From DATJSN01 sp035504095 (GTDB lineage Bacteria; Planctomycetota; Phycisphaerae; WQYP01), in NCBI GenBank assembly GCA_035504095.1, contig DATJSN010000020.1:1-16230 (forward strand): DNA of 16,230 bases, written 5' to 3'. Positions 1 to 6,424 of the stretch are shown in pieces (within the stretch, counting starts at the first letter, position 1; each line of letters opens with the position of its first letter). The position numbers and the translations under genes are program-made. The notes under the pieces were generated by a model. It saw only the letters and a program-made list of their open reading frames with translations, was not told the DNA's origin and ran no database searches.

Positions 1-181
1 TGCCCCGCATACCGCACAGATGCTCGCCGCCGATCCGTGGCCGCATCCTTACAGCCGCAAGCAAGCTGCTTATCCACTGGCTTACCTGGAAGAACACAAA
101 TTCTGGCCGGCGACAGCCCGAATTGACAATCCCTACGGCGATCGCAATCTGGTTTGCACTTGTGCGCCAGGGTCCGAATGA
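1..181 (+). CDS. gcvP: Glycine dehydrogenase (P-protein), C-terminal fragment
   Basis: The window opens inside this gene. Reading from base 2 gives 59 residues ending at TGA 179-181, including PYSRKQAAYPL, EHKFWP, ARIDNPYGDRNLVCTC and a final APGSE. The ending 'RIDNxYGDRNLVCxC' is the hallmark C-terminus of the monolithic PLP-dependent glycine decarboxylase of the glycine cleavage system, which decarboxylates glycine and passes the aminomethyl group to lipoyl-GcvH. The split GcvPB subunit normally ends differently, so a full-length GcvP is inferred. The PLP lysine and the rest of the protein lie upstream of the window. The gene converges on the doc gene, leaving only 17 bp between the stops, and I see no clear intrinsic terminator there. 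Confidence 0.93.
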   Translation, partial: APHTAQMLAADPWPHPYSRKQAAYPLAYLEEHKFWPATARIDNPYGDRNLVCTCAPGSE

Positions 182-198
182 CGTTATTTATAGTTGAT

Positions 199-597
199 TT
201 AACTTCGACGGCGTACAGTATGCTCCCGAATCCAGAGTGCAAACTCTTCTTCACTCAATTTACCCTCAGCAAGTTGAAGAAAAGCTTTGTATTTTTCTTC
301 AGGCTCGGCGGATAAATTAAAACCGTTCACCTGCAGAAATGTGACGCAGACGACAAAAGCGGTTCGTTTATTGCCATCAAGAAAAGGGTGGTTTCTCGCA
401 ATCCCGAACGCATAGGCGGCCGCAAGTCGAGCGATGTCGCAATTTGCTCTCGAATATGCCAGAAAATTTTTCGGCCGGGCCAATGCTGATGAAAGCAGCC
501 CGGGATCTCGAATACCATCGACGCCGCCATGTTCCTGTAGTTGGCGGCGATGAACGGCAAGGACAACATCATCGCGAATCCATGTTGGGTCGGTCAT
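199..597 (-). CDS. doc: Doc-type (death-on-curing) toxin, Fic/Doc fold
   Basis: The 132-residue protein has the usual length for Doc toxins. Residues 70-79 read HPFLDGNKRT, the Fic-fold catalytic motif in its Doc variant: a Lys follows the GN, where true Fic AMP-transferases have Gly. In characterised Doc proteins this variant goes with phosphorylation of EF-Tu rather than AMPylation. The N-terminal LAVHRRQLQEHGG and RDPGLLSSALARP segments are also typical of the family. The ATG at 597 lies 6 bp after the stop of the antitoxin gene and has no good Shine-Dalgarno, which suggests translational coupling. The partner is the AbrB/MazE-like protein at 604-828 rather than a Phd protein. Whether this copy is active cannot be judged from sequence, but the motif is intact. 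Confidence 0.92.
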   Translation of the reverse strand: MTDPTWIRDDVVLAVHRRQLQEHGGVDGIRDPGLLSSALARPKNFLAYSRANCDIARLAAAYAFGIARNHPFLDGNKRTAFVVCVTFLQVNGFNLSAEPEEKYKAFLQLAEGKLSEEEFALWIREHTVRRRS

Positions 598-603
598 GAC
601 GCG

Positions 604-828
604 TCACTTGGCCAGTTTTCGCAGGACATCTCGATTTTTTCGCATCACAGACTCGGCAGCGTTCATTTGTTTGCCAAAGGCCGGATCATATGGCGTAAGC
701 TCAACGCCATTGGGCGTTTCCAGAACATATAAGGAGTTCCCTTTGGAAATGCGTAGCCGTTGAAGAATCTCTTTTGAAAGAATGATTCCTGTAGAATTAC
801 CAATCGACCGTACTTTCAATTTTGTCAT
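604..828 (-). CDS. AbrB/MazE-family antitoxin of the Doc toxin
   Basis: The 74-residue protein has an N-terminal swapped-hairpin AbrB (SpoVT/MazE) DNA-binding domain: residues 1-45 include VRSIGNSTGIILSKEIL and the LRISKGNSLYV turn. The C-terminal tail (about 46-74) contains YDPAFGKQMNAAESVMRKNRDVL, which is the toxin-binding segment in related Doc-linked antitoxins. It neutralises the downstream toxin and should autorepress the operon. It starts at ATG 828 with AGAGG about 5 nt upstream, and it is the first gene of the operon. The palindromic repeats at 854-874 upstream are its likely operator. Antitoxin-first order and the 6-bp gap to doc are normal for type II modules. Confidence 0.88.
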   Translation of the reverse strand: MTKLKVRSIGNSTGIILSKEILQRLRISKGNSLYVLETPNGVELTPYDPAFGKQMNAAESVMRKNRDVLRKLAK

Positions 829-853
829 GAGAACCTCTTTAGACCTGATATCT

Positions 854-874
854 ATGTTATAACAAATGTTATAA
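854..874 (-). promoter_or_regulatory. Palindromic operator/promoter region of the AbrB-Doc operon
   Basis: TTATAACA at 857-864 and TGTTATAA at 867-874 form a perfect inverted repeat around an AA spacer. The same stretch also reads as two direct copies of ATGTTATAA (854-862 and 866-874), 12 bp apart. It lies 26-46 bp upstream of the antitoxin start and contains TATAAC/TATAAT-like -10 sequences on the minus strand. MazE/AbrB antitoxins commonly bind such AT-rich palindromes. The exact promoter boxes are not resolved. Confidence 0.6.
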
Positions 875-910
875 TAAATCCAGCCCTGAATGAAATGTCC
901 AAATCAGCCT

Positions 911-938
911 TTGAGACATTCGCTAAAAGGGTTATAAT
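911..938 (+). promoter_or_regulatory. Sigma70-type promoter of rnpB
   Basis: A -35 box TTGAGA (911-916) and a perfect -10 box TATAAT (933-938) are separated by 16 bp. The 5' end of the RNase P RNA P1 helix begins at 947, 9 bp after the -10 box, as expected for a transcription start near 945-947. Confidence 0.8.
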
Positions 939-946
939 CTTCGTAT

Positions 947-1424
947 GGAATGGTCGGGCGGTCGCTCGGCGAAAGCCGGGAGGAAAGTCCGAACACCACA
1001 GGGCGCGGTGGTGGGTAACACCCACCCGTCCGGGTGAATTCACTTTGTCCGGGCGCGGGAAAGTGCCACAGAAAATAAACCGCCGAATTCCGAGCGATCG
1101 GGATGGCAAGGGTGAAAAGGTGCGGTAAGAGCGCACCGCGGTTGCGGCGACGCAGCCGGCACGGAAAACCCCACCGGGTGCAAGACCAAATAGGGAACCA
1201 AAGCGTCGGCCCGATGCGCGTTGGCCCGCAGCCTGGCCCCCGTCAATGAGGATCGGCTGCGGGACCAGCAGGACCGCCAAGGTGAAGTTCCGAGCAATCG
1301 GAATCAAGCCGATGCGGACCACAGGTTCCGGGTAGGTCGCTTGAGGCCGCCAGCAATGGCGACCCCAGATAAATGACCGTCGCCTAAACAAGGCACAGAA
1401 TTCGGCTTACAGACCATTCCCGAC
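947..1424 (+). ncRNA. rnpB: RNase P RNA, class A
   Basis: This is the catalytic RNA of RNase P, which matures tRNA 5' ends. Conserved landmarks appear in order: the 5' P4 strand and CR-I GAGGAAAGTCC (980-990), the CR-II/III segment AGGTGCGGTAAGAGCGCACCG (1119-1139), AGATAAATGACCG near 1366-1378, and the 3' CR-V/P4 strand ACAGAATTCGGCTTAC (1395-1410). The ends pair as helix P1: GGAATGGTC (947-955) with GACCATTCC (1412-1420). The length of about 475 nt is at the long end for class A RNAs. A promoter precedes it and a strong terminator follows. Open frames seen on either strand across this region are shadows of the RNA. Confidence 0.96.
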
Positions 1425-1426
1425 AG

Positions 1427-1466
1427 CGGGCCGCGGTTCGAATAGAATCGCGGCCCGTCCATTTTT
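1427..1466 (+). terminator. Intrinsic terminator of rnpB
   Basis: CGGGCCGCG (1427-1435) pairs perfectly with CGCGGCCCG (1449-1457) around a 13-nt loop. TCCA and TTTTT (1462-1466) follow. It lies directly after the P1 helix of rnpB. Confidence 0.9.
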
Positions 1467-1502
1467 ACCCCAGAACGTTTAAATCTTTTTGACCGACGCC
1501 GG

Positions 1503-1531
1503 TTGGCAGCGCCGCCCTGCTATGCGATAAT
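1503..1531 (+). promoter_or_regulatory. Likely promoter of the BMC-P operon
   Basis: TTGGCA (1503-1508) and GATAAT (1526-1531) are separated by 17 bp. They lie between the rnpB terminator and the first BMC-P gene, which starts at 1567. This is the best sigma70 match in the gap; an alternative -35, TTGACC near 1489, is too far from the -10. Confidence 0.55.
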
Positions 1532-1566
1532 CCCGCGGCAACTGAATTGGCTAGCCGGAGCAACAT

Positions 1567-1866
1567 GTGATCATCGCAAAAGTCATCGGAAGAATTGTGG
1601 CCACGGTCAAAGACCCGGGGTTTGAGGGCAAAAAGCTGGTGGTCGTTCACGCGCACGTCATCAAGGAAGGCCAGCTTATTCCCGGCCAGACGATGGTGGT
1701 GGCTAACGACGAGCTTGGGGCTGGCGAAGGGGATTTGGTTGTCGTTACCCAGGGCAGTTCCGCTCGTATGGCGCCGGGAATGAAATCCACGGCAACGGAC
1801 GCCGTGGTCATTGCTTTGATCGACAAAATTGACGCCGATGGCAAGCCGGTCTTCAAAAAGAATTGA
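1567..1866 (+). CDS. EutN/CcmL-family microcompartment vertex protein (BMC-P), copy 1
   Basis: The 99-residue protein belongs to the bacterial microcompartment pentamer family, whose members close the vertices of icosahedral protein shells. The family pattern is clear: an N-terminal beta strand IIAKVIGRIVAT, KDPGFEGKKLVVV, VANDELGAGEGDLVVV, the loop QGSSAR, and a final DAVVIALIDKID. It starts at GTG 1567, because an ATG at 1565 overlapping it is followed at once by a stop; GGAG lies 7 bp upstream. Of the three paralogues here it has the most canonical GAGEGD and GSSAR loops. It is the first gene of an apparent operon, with 1 bp between its stop and the next start. Confidence 0.92.
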   Translation: MIIAKVIGRIVATVKDPGFEGKKLVVVHAHVIKEGQLIPGQTMVVANDELGAGEGDLVVVTQGSSARMAPGMKSTATDAVVIALIDKIDADGKPVFKKN

Positions 1867-1867
1867 A

Positions 1868-2137
1868 ATGTTCACAGCTATAGTAAAAGGTTCGGTCACC
1901 GCAACGCGCAAACATCCTTCCATGCGCGGCGCAAAGCTGATGATCGTTCAGCCCATCGATCCATTAACTTCGGCCCCCATCGGCGTCATTCAAATTGCTG
2001 CGGATGTGCTGGGTGCTGGAGTGCGTTCAAGGGTGCTGGTCAGCAGTGACGGCCGTGGCGCACAGGAGATGCTCAAGGCCGACCAGTTCTGTCCGGTGCG
2101 CTTGGCGATCATTGGCCTGGTGGATGAGGTTGGATAA
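1868..2137 (+). CDS. EutN/CcmL-family microcompartment vertex protein (BMC-P), copy 2
   Basis: The 89-residue product starts at ATG 1868, the first base after a single-base gap from the TGA of copy 1. The reading frame extends upstream, but those codons lie inside copy 1, and the family's N-terminus begins at MFTAIVKGSVTATRK. Family signatures include RGAKLMIVQPIDP, IQIAADVLGAGVRSRVLVSSD and LAIIGLVDEVG. The GSSAR-type loop is replaced by DGRGAQEML, so this paralogue has diverged in the loop near the pentamer pore. Its Shine-Dalgarno is weak (an A-rich stretch), so coupling to copy 1 is likely. The role is inferred as one of several distinct vertex caps. Confidence 0.9.
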   Translation: MFTAIVKGSVTATRKHPSMRGAKLMIVQPIDPLTSAPIGVIQIAADVLGAGVRSRVLVSSDGRGAQEMLKADQFCPVRLAIIGLVDEVG

Positions 2138-2154
2138 ACGGTTAAGGGATAAAT

Positions 2155-2421
2155 ATGTATCTTGGACGCATTATAGGAACTATCGAAGCGCGCATGCGGC
2201 TGCCAGGCTTTGAGCCGCACAGGCTGGTGGTCCTCCAGCCGCTGGATTTTAACGAGCAACCGATTCGCTGGACCACCATCGCAGTGGACGTGACAGGCGC
2301 TTCTGTCGGGTCGCTGGTTGCTTATGAAGAAGGGCGGGAGGCGGCCAATCCATTTGACCCCCCTTTAGCGGTCGATGCCTGCATTACGGCGGTAGTGGAC
2401 GGTTACGATTACCGGCCCTAA
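2155..2421 (+). CDS. EutN/CcmL-family microcompartment vertex protein (BMC-P), copy 3
   Basis: This 88-residue protein is the most divergent of the three. It keeps the fold signature: YLGRIIGTIEAR, LPGFEPHRLVVLQPLD, IAVDVTGASVGSLVAYEEG and the C-terminal strand ITAVVDGYD. The usual GAG turn is GAS, and the GSSAR loop is replaced by GREAANPFDPPL. AGGGA lies about 7 bp upstream of ATG 2155, and the gap to copy 2 is 17 bp. Three non-identical BMC-P genes in one operon fit systems in which several pentamer types are used, as reported for planctomycete/verrucomicrobial and Haliangium-type loci. No hexamer (BMC-H/T) gene is visible nearby. Confidence 0.87.
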   Translation: MYLGRIIGTIEARMRLPGFEPHRLVVLQPLDFNEQPIRWTTIAVDVTGASVGSLVAYEEGREAANPFDPPLAVDACITAVVDGYDYRP

Positions 2422-2464
2422 ACCCCTGTCGAATGAATTAACCTTTATTACCAGGGAGAAAATC

Positions 2465-2788
2465 ATGTTTTATGTCGGCGCGACAGACCAAAGAGTTTCC
2501 GTGGTCAATGAACTCGGAAGCGAAGTTTATTCGACCGATTTTCGGAACATGCACAACGTACTGATTCTGCTGCGCGGCGTGATCGCGGGAATCGCTCTGG
2601 CCAATTCGATGGGCGAGGTGGATCCGCAACTGGTCAGGGTTCTTCAGAAACAAATGGAAAAAGAGAAGGGATTTAAAAATCTGACCACACATCGCTTTGA
2701 GCCGCATTTGGACGCGAGGCTGCTGGCACTATCGGCCCTGGCTTCGACACAAAGCGGCGGGACAAAAACGGCGAAGAAAAAGAAATAA
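2465..2788 (+). CDS. Unrecognised 107-residue protein in the BMC-P operon
   Basis: I do not recognise this protein. It begins MFYVGATDQRVSVVNELGSE and has a hydrophobic stretch near residues 30-47 (VLILLRGVIAGIALANSM) that is borderline for a membrane helix. A charged helix follows (QLVRVLQKQMEKEKGFK), and the protein ends in a low-complexity basic tail GGTKTAKKKK. A good Shine-Dalgarno, AGGGAG, lies 6-7 nt before ATG 2465. The gap to BMC-P copy 3 is 43 bp with no terminator, so co-transcription is likely. By position it could be an accessory or cargo factor of the compartment, but nothing in the sequence shows this. It converges on the glycosyltransferase gene. Confidence 0.75.
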   Translation: MFYVGATDQRVSVVNELGSEVYSTDFRNMHNVLILLRGVIAGIALANSMGEVDPQLVRVLQKQMEKEKGFKNLTTHRFEPHLDARLLALSALASTQSGGTKTAKKKK

Positions 2789-2813
2789 CGTTTTAAAAAT
2801 TTATAGATAAAAT

Positions 2814-4007
2814 CTACAACCCTTCGTCGTAGGCGGCTACGGGTTGCGGATCGGAAGGCGCACTGCCGGTTTTAGCCACGGTTTCGAGCACTTCAAGCAA
2901 ATGCTGGGCTGCGGTAGACCATTTAAAATGATCCGCACGCTGCAGACCTGCGAGCCTGAGTTGCCGGCGATATTCCGGGTCTTCGATCAGTTCCAACAGC
3001 GTACCGGCGATCGATTCCGGATCGTCGTGGGTGAAATAAACCACGGCTTCGTCCGCCACTTCACGCAGCGAGCGTATTTCGCTACAGGCTACGGGACAGC
3101 CGCAGGCCATCGCTTCAAGCACAGAAAGACCAAATCCTTCAAAGCTGGATCCGCAACAAGTCAGCATGGCGTCGCGGTATAGCTGCGCCAGCATCTGGTC
3201 CGATGGAGAATCGAGAAAAATCACACGATCCAACAGACCGTCCGCCGCCGCCTGCCGGTAAATCGGGGCATTGGTCCACTTGCCGCGCCCCGCCAAAAGC
3301 AACCGCAGCCGTGGATGTGTTTTCCAGACAATCATCATGGCTTCCCACACGCGCTGATAATTGCGCCGTGGAATGTCGGATCCCACCAACAAAATATAGC
3401 GTTGGGATATACCATATTGGTTGTGCAACTGGGCTCGCAACTGCTGGTCCGGTTCGGGAACAAACACGGGATTAATGCCGTTGTAAATTACCTTCACCTG
3501 CCATGGCTGGATGCGATAAAGACTCAGCAGATCGTGCCTGGTTTGTTTGGAGACCGCGACTGCACAGCGCACACGGCGCAGGCTTCGCCGGACGATCCAG
3601 CGTTCGCGAGCTCCTTCAGCTGTAGCTCGAACGTCGGGATCGAGTTCACAGGATAAATCGTGAATCGTATTGACCATTGGCGTACCGAGGCTGTGCGGCA
3701 CGCCGGGAGAAAAACTATGAAACACGTCCCAGTCATGGCCAACATTAATCGGAATAGCGCGCCGCCAGGGCAGTTTGGCCAGCGAATAATTTCCCAGTAG
3801 CGTCAGATGCGTTATGAAATTTCCCGGCAACTGATCGAGAAAAGACCGGTCAAAATCACTTCGATTGTCTATGCCGCGCTCGATCAAAAGAATAAACCGA
3901 TGGTGTGGTGCGTTTGCCGCCCATTCCCGGACGATGTTACGTGCTCTTTGTTCAGGGCCGCGAATATTGCGCGTCACCAGGGGCCTGGCATCCAGGGCGA
4001 TTATCAT
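2814..4007 (-). CDS. Glycosyltransferase family 4 (GT-B fold)
   Basis: The 397-residue protein transfers a sugar from a nucleotide donor; the acceptor cannot be told from sequence. N-terminal (acceptor) features are MIIALDARPL, VFHSFSP and TIHDLSCELDP. The C-terminal Rossmann domain carries ILLVGSDIPRRNYQRV, LLLAGRGKW and the GT4 donor-binding E-x7-E motif in SSFEGFGLSVLEAMACGCPV (Glu at about 290 and 298). I place the start at ATG 4007 rather than the in-frame TTG at 4034, because the family begins with the 'MIIALDAR' strand; AGG lies about 10 nt upstream. Likely roles are cell-surface polysaccharide or glycoconjugate synthesis, but no other glycan genes are nearby. It follows clpP by 75 bp, with a possible terminator between. 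Confidence 0.9.
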   Translation of the reverse strand: MIIALDARPLVTRNIRGPEQRARNIVREWAANAPHHRFILLIERGIDNRSDFDRSFLDQLPGNFITHLTLLGNYSLAKLPWRRAIPINVGHDWDVFHSFSPGVPHSLGTPMVNTIHDLSCELDPDVRATAEGARERWIVRRSLRRVRCAVAVSKQTRHDLLSLYRIQPWQVKVIYNGINPVFVPEPDQQLRAQLHNQYGISQRYILLVGSDIPRRNYQRVWEAMMIVWKTHPRLRLLLAGRGKWTNAPIYRQAAADGLLDRVIFLDSPSDQMLAQLYRDAMLTCCGSSFEGFGLSVLEAMACGCPVACSEIRSLREVADEAVVYFTHDDPESIAGTLLELIEDPEYRRQLRLAGLQRADHFKWSTAAQHLLEVLETVAKTGSAPSDPQPVAAYDEGL

Positions 4008-4029
4008 AAACAGCGCCTTTAGAGCCTCT

Positions 4030-4059
4030 AACAAAATAAGCCGGGAGTCATGCCGGGCT
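4030..4059 (-). terminator. Possible terminator after clpP
   Basis: On the minus strand AGCCCGG and CCCGGCT (plus-strand positions 4053-4059 and 4039-4045) can form a 7-bp stem with one mismatch and a 7-nt loop. A T-rich stretch TTATTTTGTT follows (4038-4029). It lies just after the clpP stop. The mismatch keeps confidence low. Confidence 0.4.
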
Positions 4060-4082
4060 GCCGGTTTATCAGCGCGGACGCG

Positions 4083-4817
4083 TTAACTTCCCGGGCGGAC
4101 CTGCTGTTGGCGAGCAATGGCTTCTTTTTTGTCCCGATCGCTTTCCTCAAGCACCTCGTCAACCAACCCGTAGGCCTTGGCGTCGTGGGCGCTAAAGTAT
4201 TTATCGCGTTCCTGATCTTCCGCGATTTTTTCGCGCGGCTGACCCGTCAGGTGTGATAACAGATCGGTAAGCGTCTCCTTGGTCTTGAGAATTTCCTCCG
4301 CCTGAATGGCGATGTCTGCGGTCTGACCGTAAATTCCGCCAAAAGGCTGGTGAATCATAACTTTGGCGTGAGGCAGGGCATAGCGTTTACCCTTTGTTCC
4401 CGCAGCCAGAACAATCGCCCCGCCGCTCATGGCCTGACCCACGCAGAACGTGGCCACGTCGCAGCTCAGGAATTTCATCGTATCGTAAATCGCCAGAGTA
4501 TCGTCCACGGCGCCGCCCGGAGAATTGACATACAAATTAATGTCCTGATCCTTGCGTACCGACTGTAGATACAAAAGACGCATGATTACGTTGGTCGCAG
4601 AGCCGTAATTGATTTCGCCCACCAGAAACACGACGCGGTTTTCCAGCAGCATTTCGTCGACAGTCATCTGCCGCCAGCGCTGGTATTCCATTGCGTTGCG
4701 CGGACGCAACGGCCAATTGTCGGGGATCATAGCTGAATCGCCGTTCGGCGCGTCCAATGCGCCGGAAACAGCGGGTATTGGATGAATTTGCCGACCGGAT
4801 GAATCAAATAATGCCAT
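4083..4817 (-). CDS. clpP: ATP-dependent Clp protease proteolytic subunit (ClpP-like)
   Basis: The product is a serine peptidase that would form the barrel degrading substrates unfolded by ClpX/ClpA-type ATPases. Numbered from ATG 4817 (244 residues), the catalytic triad is intact: Ser131 in CVGQAMSGGAIVLAAG, His156 in VMIHQPFGG and Asp205 in QERDKYFS. VNSPGG (98-103) is the oxyanion/substrate-binding loop. I chose ATG 4817, which has GAGGG about 10 nt upstream, over an in-frame TTG at 4838 that would precede that site. Two oddities: an N-terminal extension of about 50 residues before the ClpP core at TVDEMLLENRVVFLVG, and Met-Ser-Gly at the nucleophile where most ClpPs have Ala-Ser-Met. It may be a second, divergent ClpP paralogue. 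No clpX or tig is adjacent. Confidence 0.93.
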   Translation of the reverse strand: MALFDSSGRQIHPIPAVSGALDAPNGDSAMIPDNWPLRPRNAMEYQRWRQMTVDEMLLENRVVFLVGEINYGSATNVIMRLLYLQSVRKDQDINLYVNSPGGAVDDTLAIYDTMKFLSCDVATFCVGQAMSGGAIVLAAGTKGKRYALPHAKVMIHQPFGGIYGQTADIAIQAEEILKTKETLTDLLSHLTGQPREKIAEDQERDKYFSAHDAKAYGLVDEVLEESDRDKKEAIARQQQVRPGS

Positions 4818-4905
4818 GCGTTTATAGCCCTCAAGCAAACATTAATACTCATTGGATAATACGCGGGTTATTTCAAATCGGCCAGCGGCGACAGAATATA
4901 CAGTA

Positions 4906-5394
4906 TTATCCTGCCGAATTGTGTTGTTTCTGCTGGTGCTGTTCGAGCTGGCCGTGTGGGACGTGTTGACCACAAGTTATGCACTGATCGGCGTGTTCAT
5001 AGCAATCTGAACAGAGTAGTTCGCCGGTTTTTTCGAATTCCTCCAGTCGGTCGCGGTCCTGCCGCGGCAGATTTTTGACAAACTTCCGCAGGCGCGGCAT
5101 TACCGGCAAAGCGGTGTGGCACCCGGCGCACGCGGCAAATTCCAGTTGTTTAAGCAAAAGCTCGATCTCGTGGCCGCGGTTTGCTGGGATCGTGCCCTTG
5201 CCATCACAGAGCGGGCATAAATGTCCCATGTAGGCGTAGACCGCGTCGCGGATCAGTTCGCTTTTGTTTTTCACCGAACCGAGCAGTGCGGCGAGTCGGG
5301 CGTCGACTTTGAACGCCAGTACGTGGTCTTTGGCGTTCTCCTTGGCGTTTTTGCCGAGCGACGGTTTATCGGATTTGTTTGTTTTCTGGGCCAT
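4906..5394 (-). CDS. Ribbon-helix-helix protein with C-terminal zinc-binding Cys clusters
   Basis: This 162-residue protein is not one I can name. Residues 1-23 are a basic, disordered-looking tail. Residues about 25-56 (HVLAFKVDARLAALLGSV, then KSELIRDAVYAYM) fit a ribbon-helix-helix DNA-binding fold of the CopG/Arc type. Four CxxC pairs follow: C60/C63 in CPLCDGKG (a DnaJ-type zinc-finger repeat pattern), C89/C92, C128/C131 and C138/C141. A His-rich end (H144, H147, H153, H158) completes it. Two or more zinc sites are expected. A transcription factor that senses metal, redox state or a partner is a reasonable guess. It starts at ATG 5394 with AGGAAG about 6 nt upstream and is followed after 88 bp by clpP, so joint transcription is possible. 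Confidence 0.8.
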   Translation of the reverse strand: MAQKTNKSDKPSLGKNAKENAKDHVLAFKVDARLAALLGSVKNKSELIRDAVYAYMGHLCPLCDGKGTIPANRGHEIELLLKQLEFAACAGCHTALPVMPRLRKFVKNLPRQDRDRLEEFEKTGELLCSDCYEHADQCITCGQHVPHGQLEQHQQKQHNSAG

Positions 5395-5434
5395 AGTCGC
5401 TTCCTGTCCTTTCCTGCAATCTACAGACTACGTC

Positions 5435-5443
5435 ATTATACCA
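5435..5443 (-). promoter_or_regulatory. Extended -10 promoter of the RHH/zinc-finger gene
   Basis: On the minus strand TGGTATAAT (plus 5443-5435) combines a TGn extension with a perfect TATAAT, about 41 bp upstream of the ATG at 5394. No good -35 box is visible at the usual distance, which is typical of extended -10 promoters. Confidence 0.5.
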
Positions 5444-5713
5444 AGTAATACCCCTAAAGGAGAGCCGGCAGGTTTACCCTGCCGGAATAATCACCGGCGG
5501 CTCAAATTTCTGAAATGATCTGCATATTGTCTACTTGCGACAAAATACATTTCTGATTGGCCACATATTTTGCGGCGGCATTTACGGATGTCGATCCATA
5601 TAAATGCCGATTACTGCCCCCATGCGTCCACCAACGTCCGCCGCCAAAGTTTTGAATTTCCTTATTTGCTCTACTGTTCACCTGCTCAACGTTCTACTGT
5701 TCTCGGTGCGGTT
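5444..5713. other. Intergenic stretch with inverted repeats, no gene
   Basis: No convincing coding region is seen. The stretch holds a strong inverted repeat CCGGCAGG/CCTGCCGG (5465-5472 and 5478-5485, 5-nt loop) without a T-tract on either side. From 5658 there is a copy of the dispersed repeat beginning TTCCTTATTTGCTC, which recurs at 14870. The repeat ends in a GC hairpin, CTCGGTGCGG/CCGCACCGAG near 5702-5724, that runs into the last codons of the HAD gene. The minus-strand end of the HAD transcript may fold there, but the following bases are not T-rich. Confidence 0.6.
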
Positions 5714-6424
5714 TCACCGCACCGAGAGCCAGCGATCAAATTCCGCCAGGTCAAGCTGCGAAAGGTCCTCAACGACATAATCAGCCCATGCGCGAATAGA
5801 TTTCTGATCGCGGCCCGCGGCCACGCCCAGAACTCGAAGCCCCGCCCCATGCGCCGCGGCGGCGCCGCCGGCGGTGTCCTCGATGACCAGGCTGAATTCT
5901 TTTTCAATTTCGGCGTCAAAATGCCGCCACAGTTTCTCAAAAGCGAGGGCGTAACCTTCCGGGTCGGGTTTGCACATGCGCACGTCCTCGATCGTGACGA
6001 TTTCGGCAAAACGCTCGAGAATCCCGAATGCCCTGAGCAGGGTGGTGATTTCCGCCCGCCGCGCGCCGCTGCAGATGCCGCAGGGAATCCGGGTTTCTTT
6101 AAGATGATCGAGCAGGCGCTTTACGCCCGGAAGCGGTGCGGCCAGCTCGCCCAGGTGCGCATCCATGATCCGATCCTTTTCCTCGCAGAGCTTTTCTATC
6201 AGGCTGGTGGTGGGCGAAAGACCGGCGTCGTGAAGCATATTCCGAAACGCCTCAAAATTGCCGTAGACGATGTAATTGGAGAAATATTCCCGCGCGGCGA
6301 TCTGGAGTTCGCGGCCGATCTGGGGCGCGAGGATTTTGAGCGCGTGATTGTAGGCGGCCAGGTGCAGGCTTTCGGTATCGGCGATGACGCCGTCAAAATC
6401 AAAAATGACGCAGGGTTTGGACAC
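5714..6424 (-). CDS. HAD-superfamily hydrolase, beta-phosphoglucomutase-like
   Basis: The 236-residue protein shows all four HAD motifs: I, DFDGVIAD with nucleophile Asp9 and Asp11; II, Ser119 in ICSGARR; III, Lys152 in CKPDPEGY; IV, Glu182-Asp183 in VIEDTAGG. The helical cap (about 18-90) between motifs I and II is the C1 type of the phosphoglycolate phosphatase/beta-phosphoglucomutase group, so a small phosphorylated metabolite is the likely substrate; the specific one is not determined. Translation starts at GTG 6424 (no ATG in a suitable place), with AAAAGG about 6 nt upstream. The gene is alone on its strand. Both flanks are repeat-filled, and the last codons (encoding SVR) lie inside a hairpin of the dispersed repeat. 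Confidence 0.88.
   Translation of the reverse strand: MSKPCVIFDFDGVIADTESLHLAAYNHALKILAPQIGRELQIAAREYFSNYIVYGNFEAFRNMLHDAGLSPTTSLIEKLCEEKDRIMDAHLGELAAPLPGVKRLLDHLKETRIPCGICSGARRAEITTLLRAFGILERFAEIVTIEDVRMCKPDPEGYALAFEKLWRHFDAEIEKEFSLVIEDTAGGAAAAHGAGLRVLGVAAGRDQKSIRAWADYVVEDLSQLDLAEFDRWLSVR

Noticed and set aside
852..1391. A 179-codon minus-strand frame and shorter frames across 895-1297
   Set aside because: They lie over rnpB, whose conserved core, P1 pairing, promoter and terminator explain the region. GC-rich structured RNA gives long open frames by chance.
5465..5485. CCGGCAGG/CCTGCCGG hairpin as an intrinsic terminator
   Set aside because: No T-tract follows on either strand and no gene ends nearby, so only an inverted repeat is claimed.
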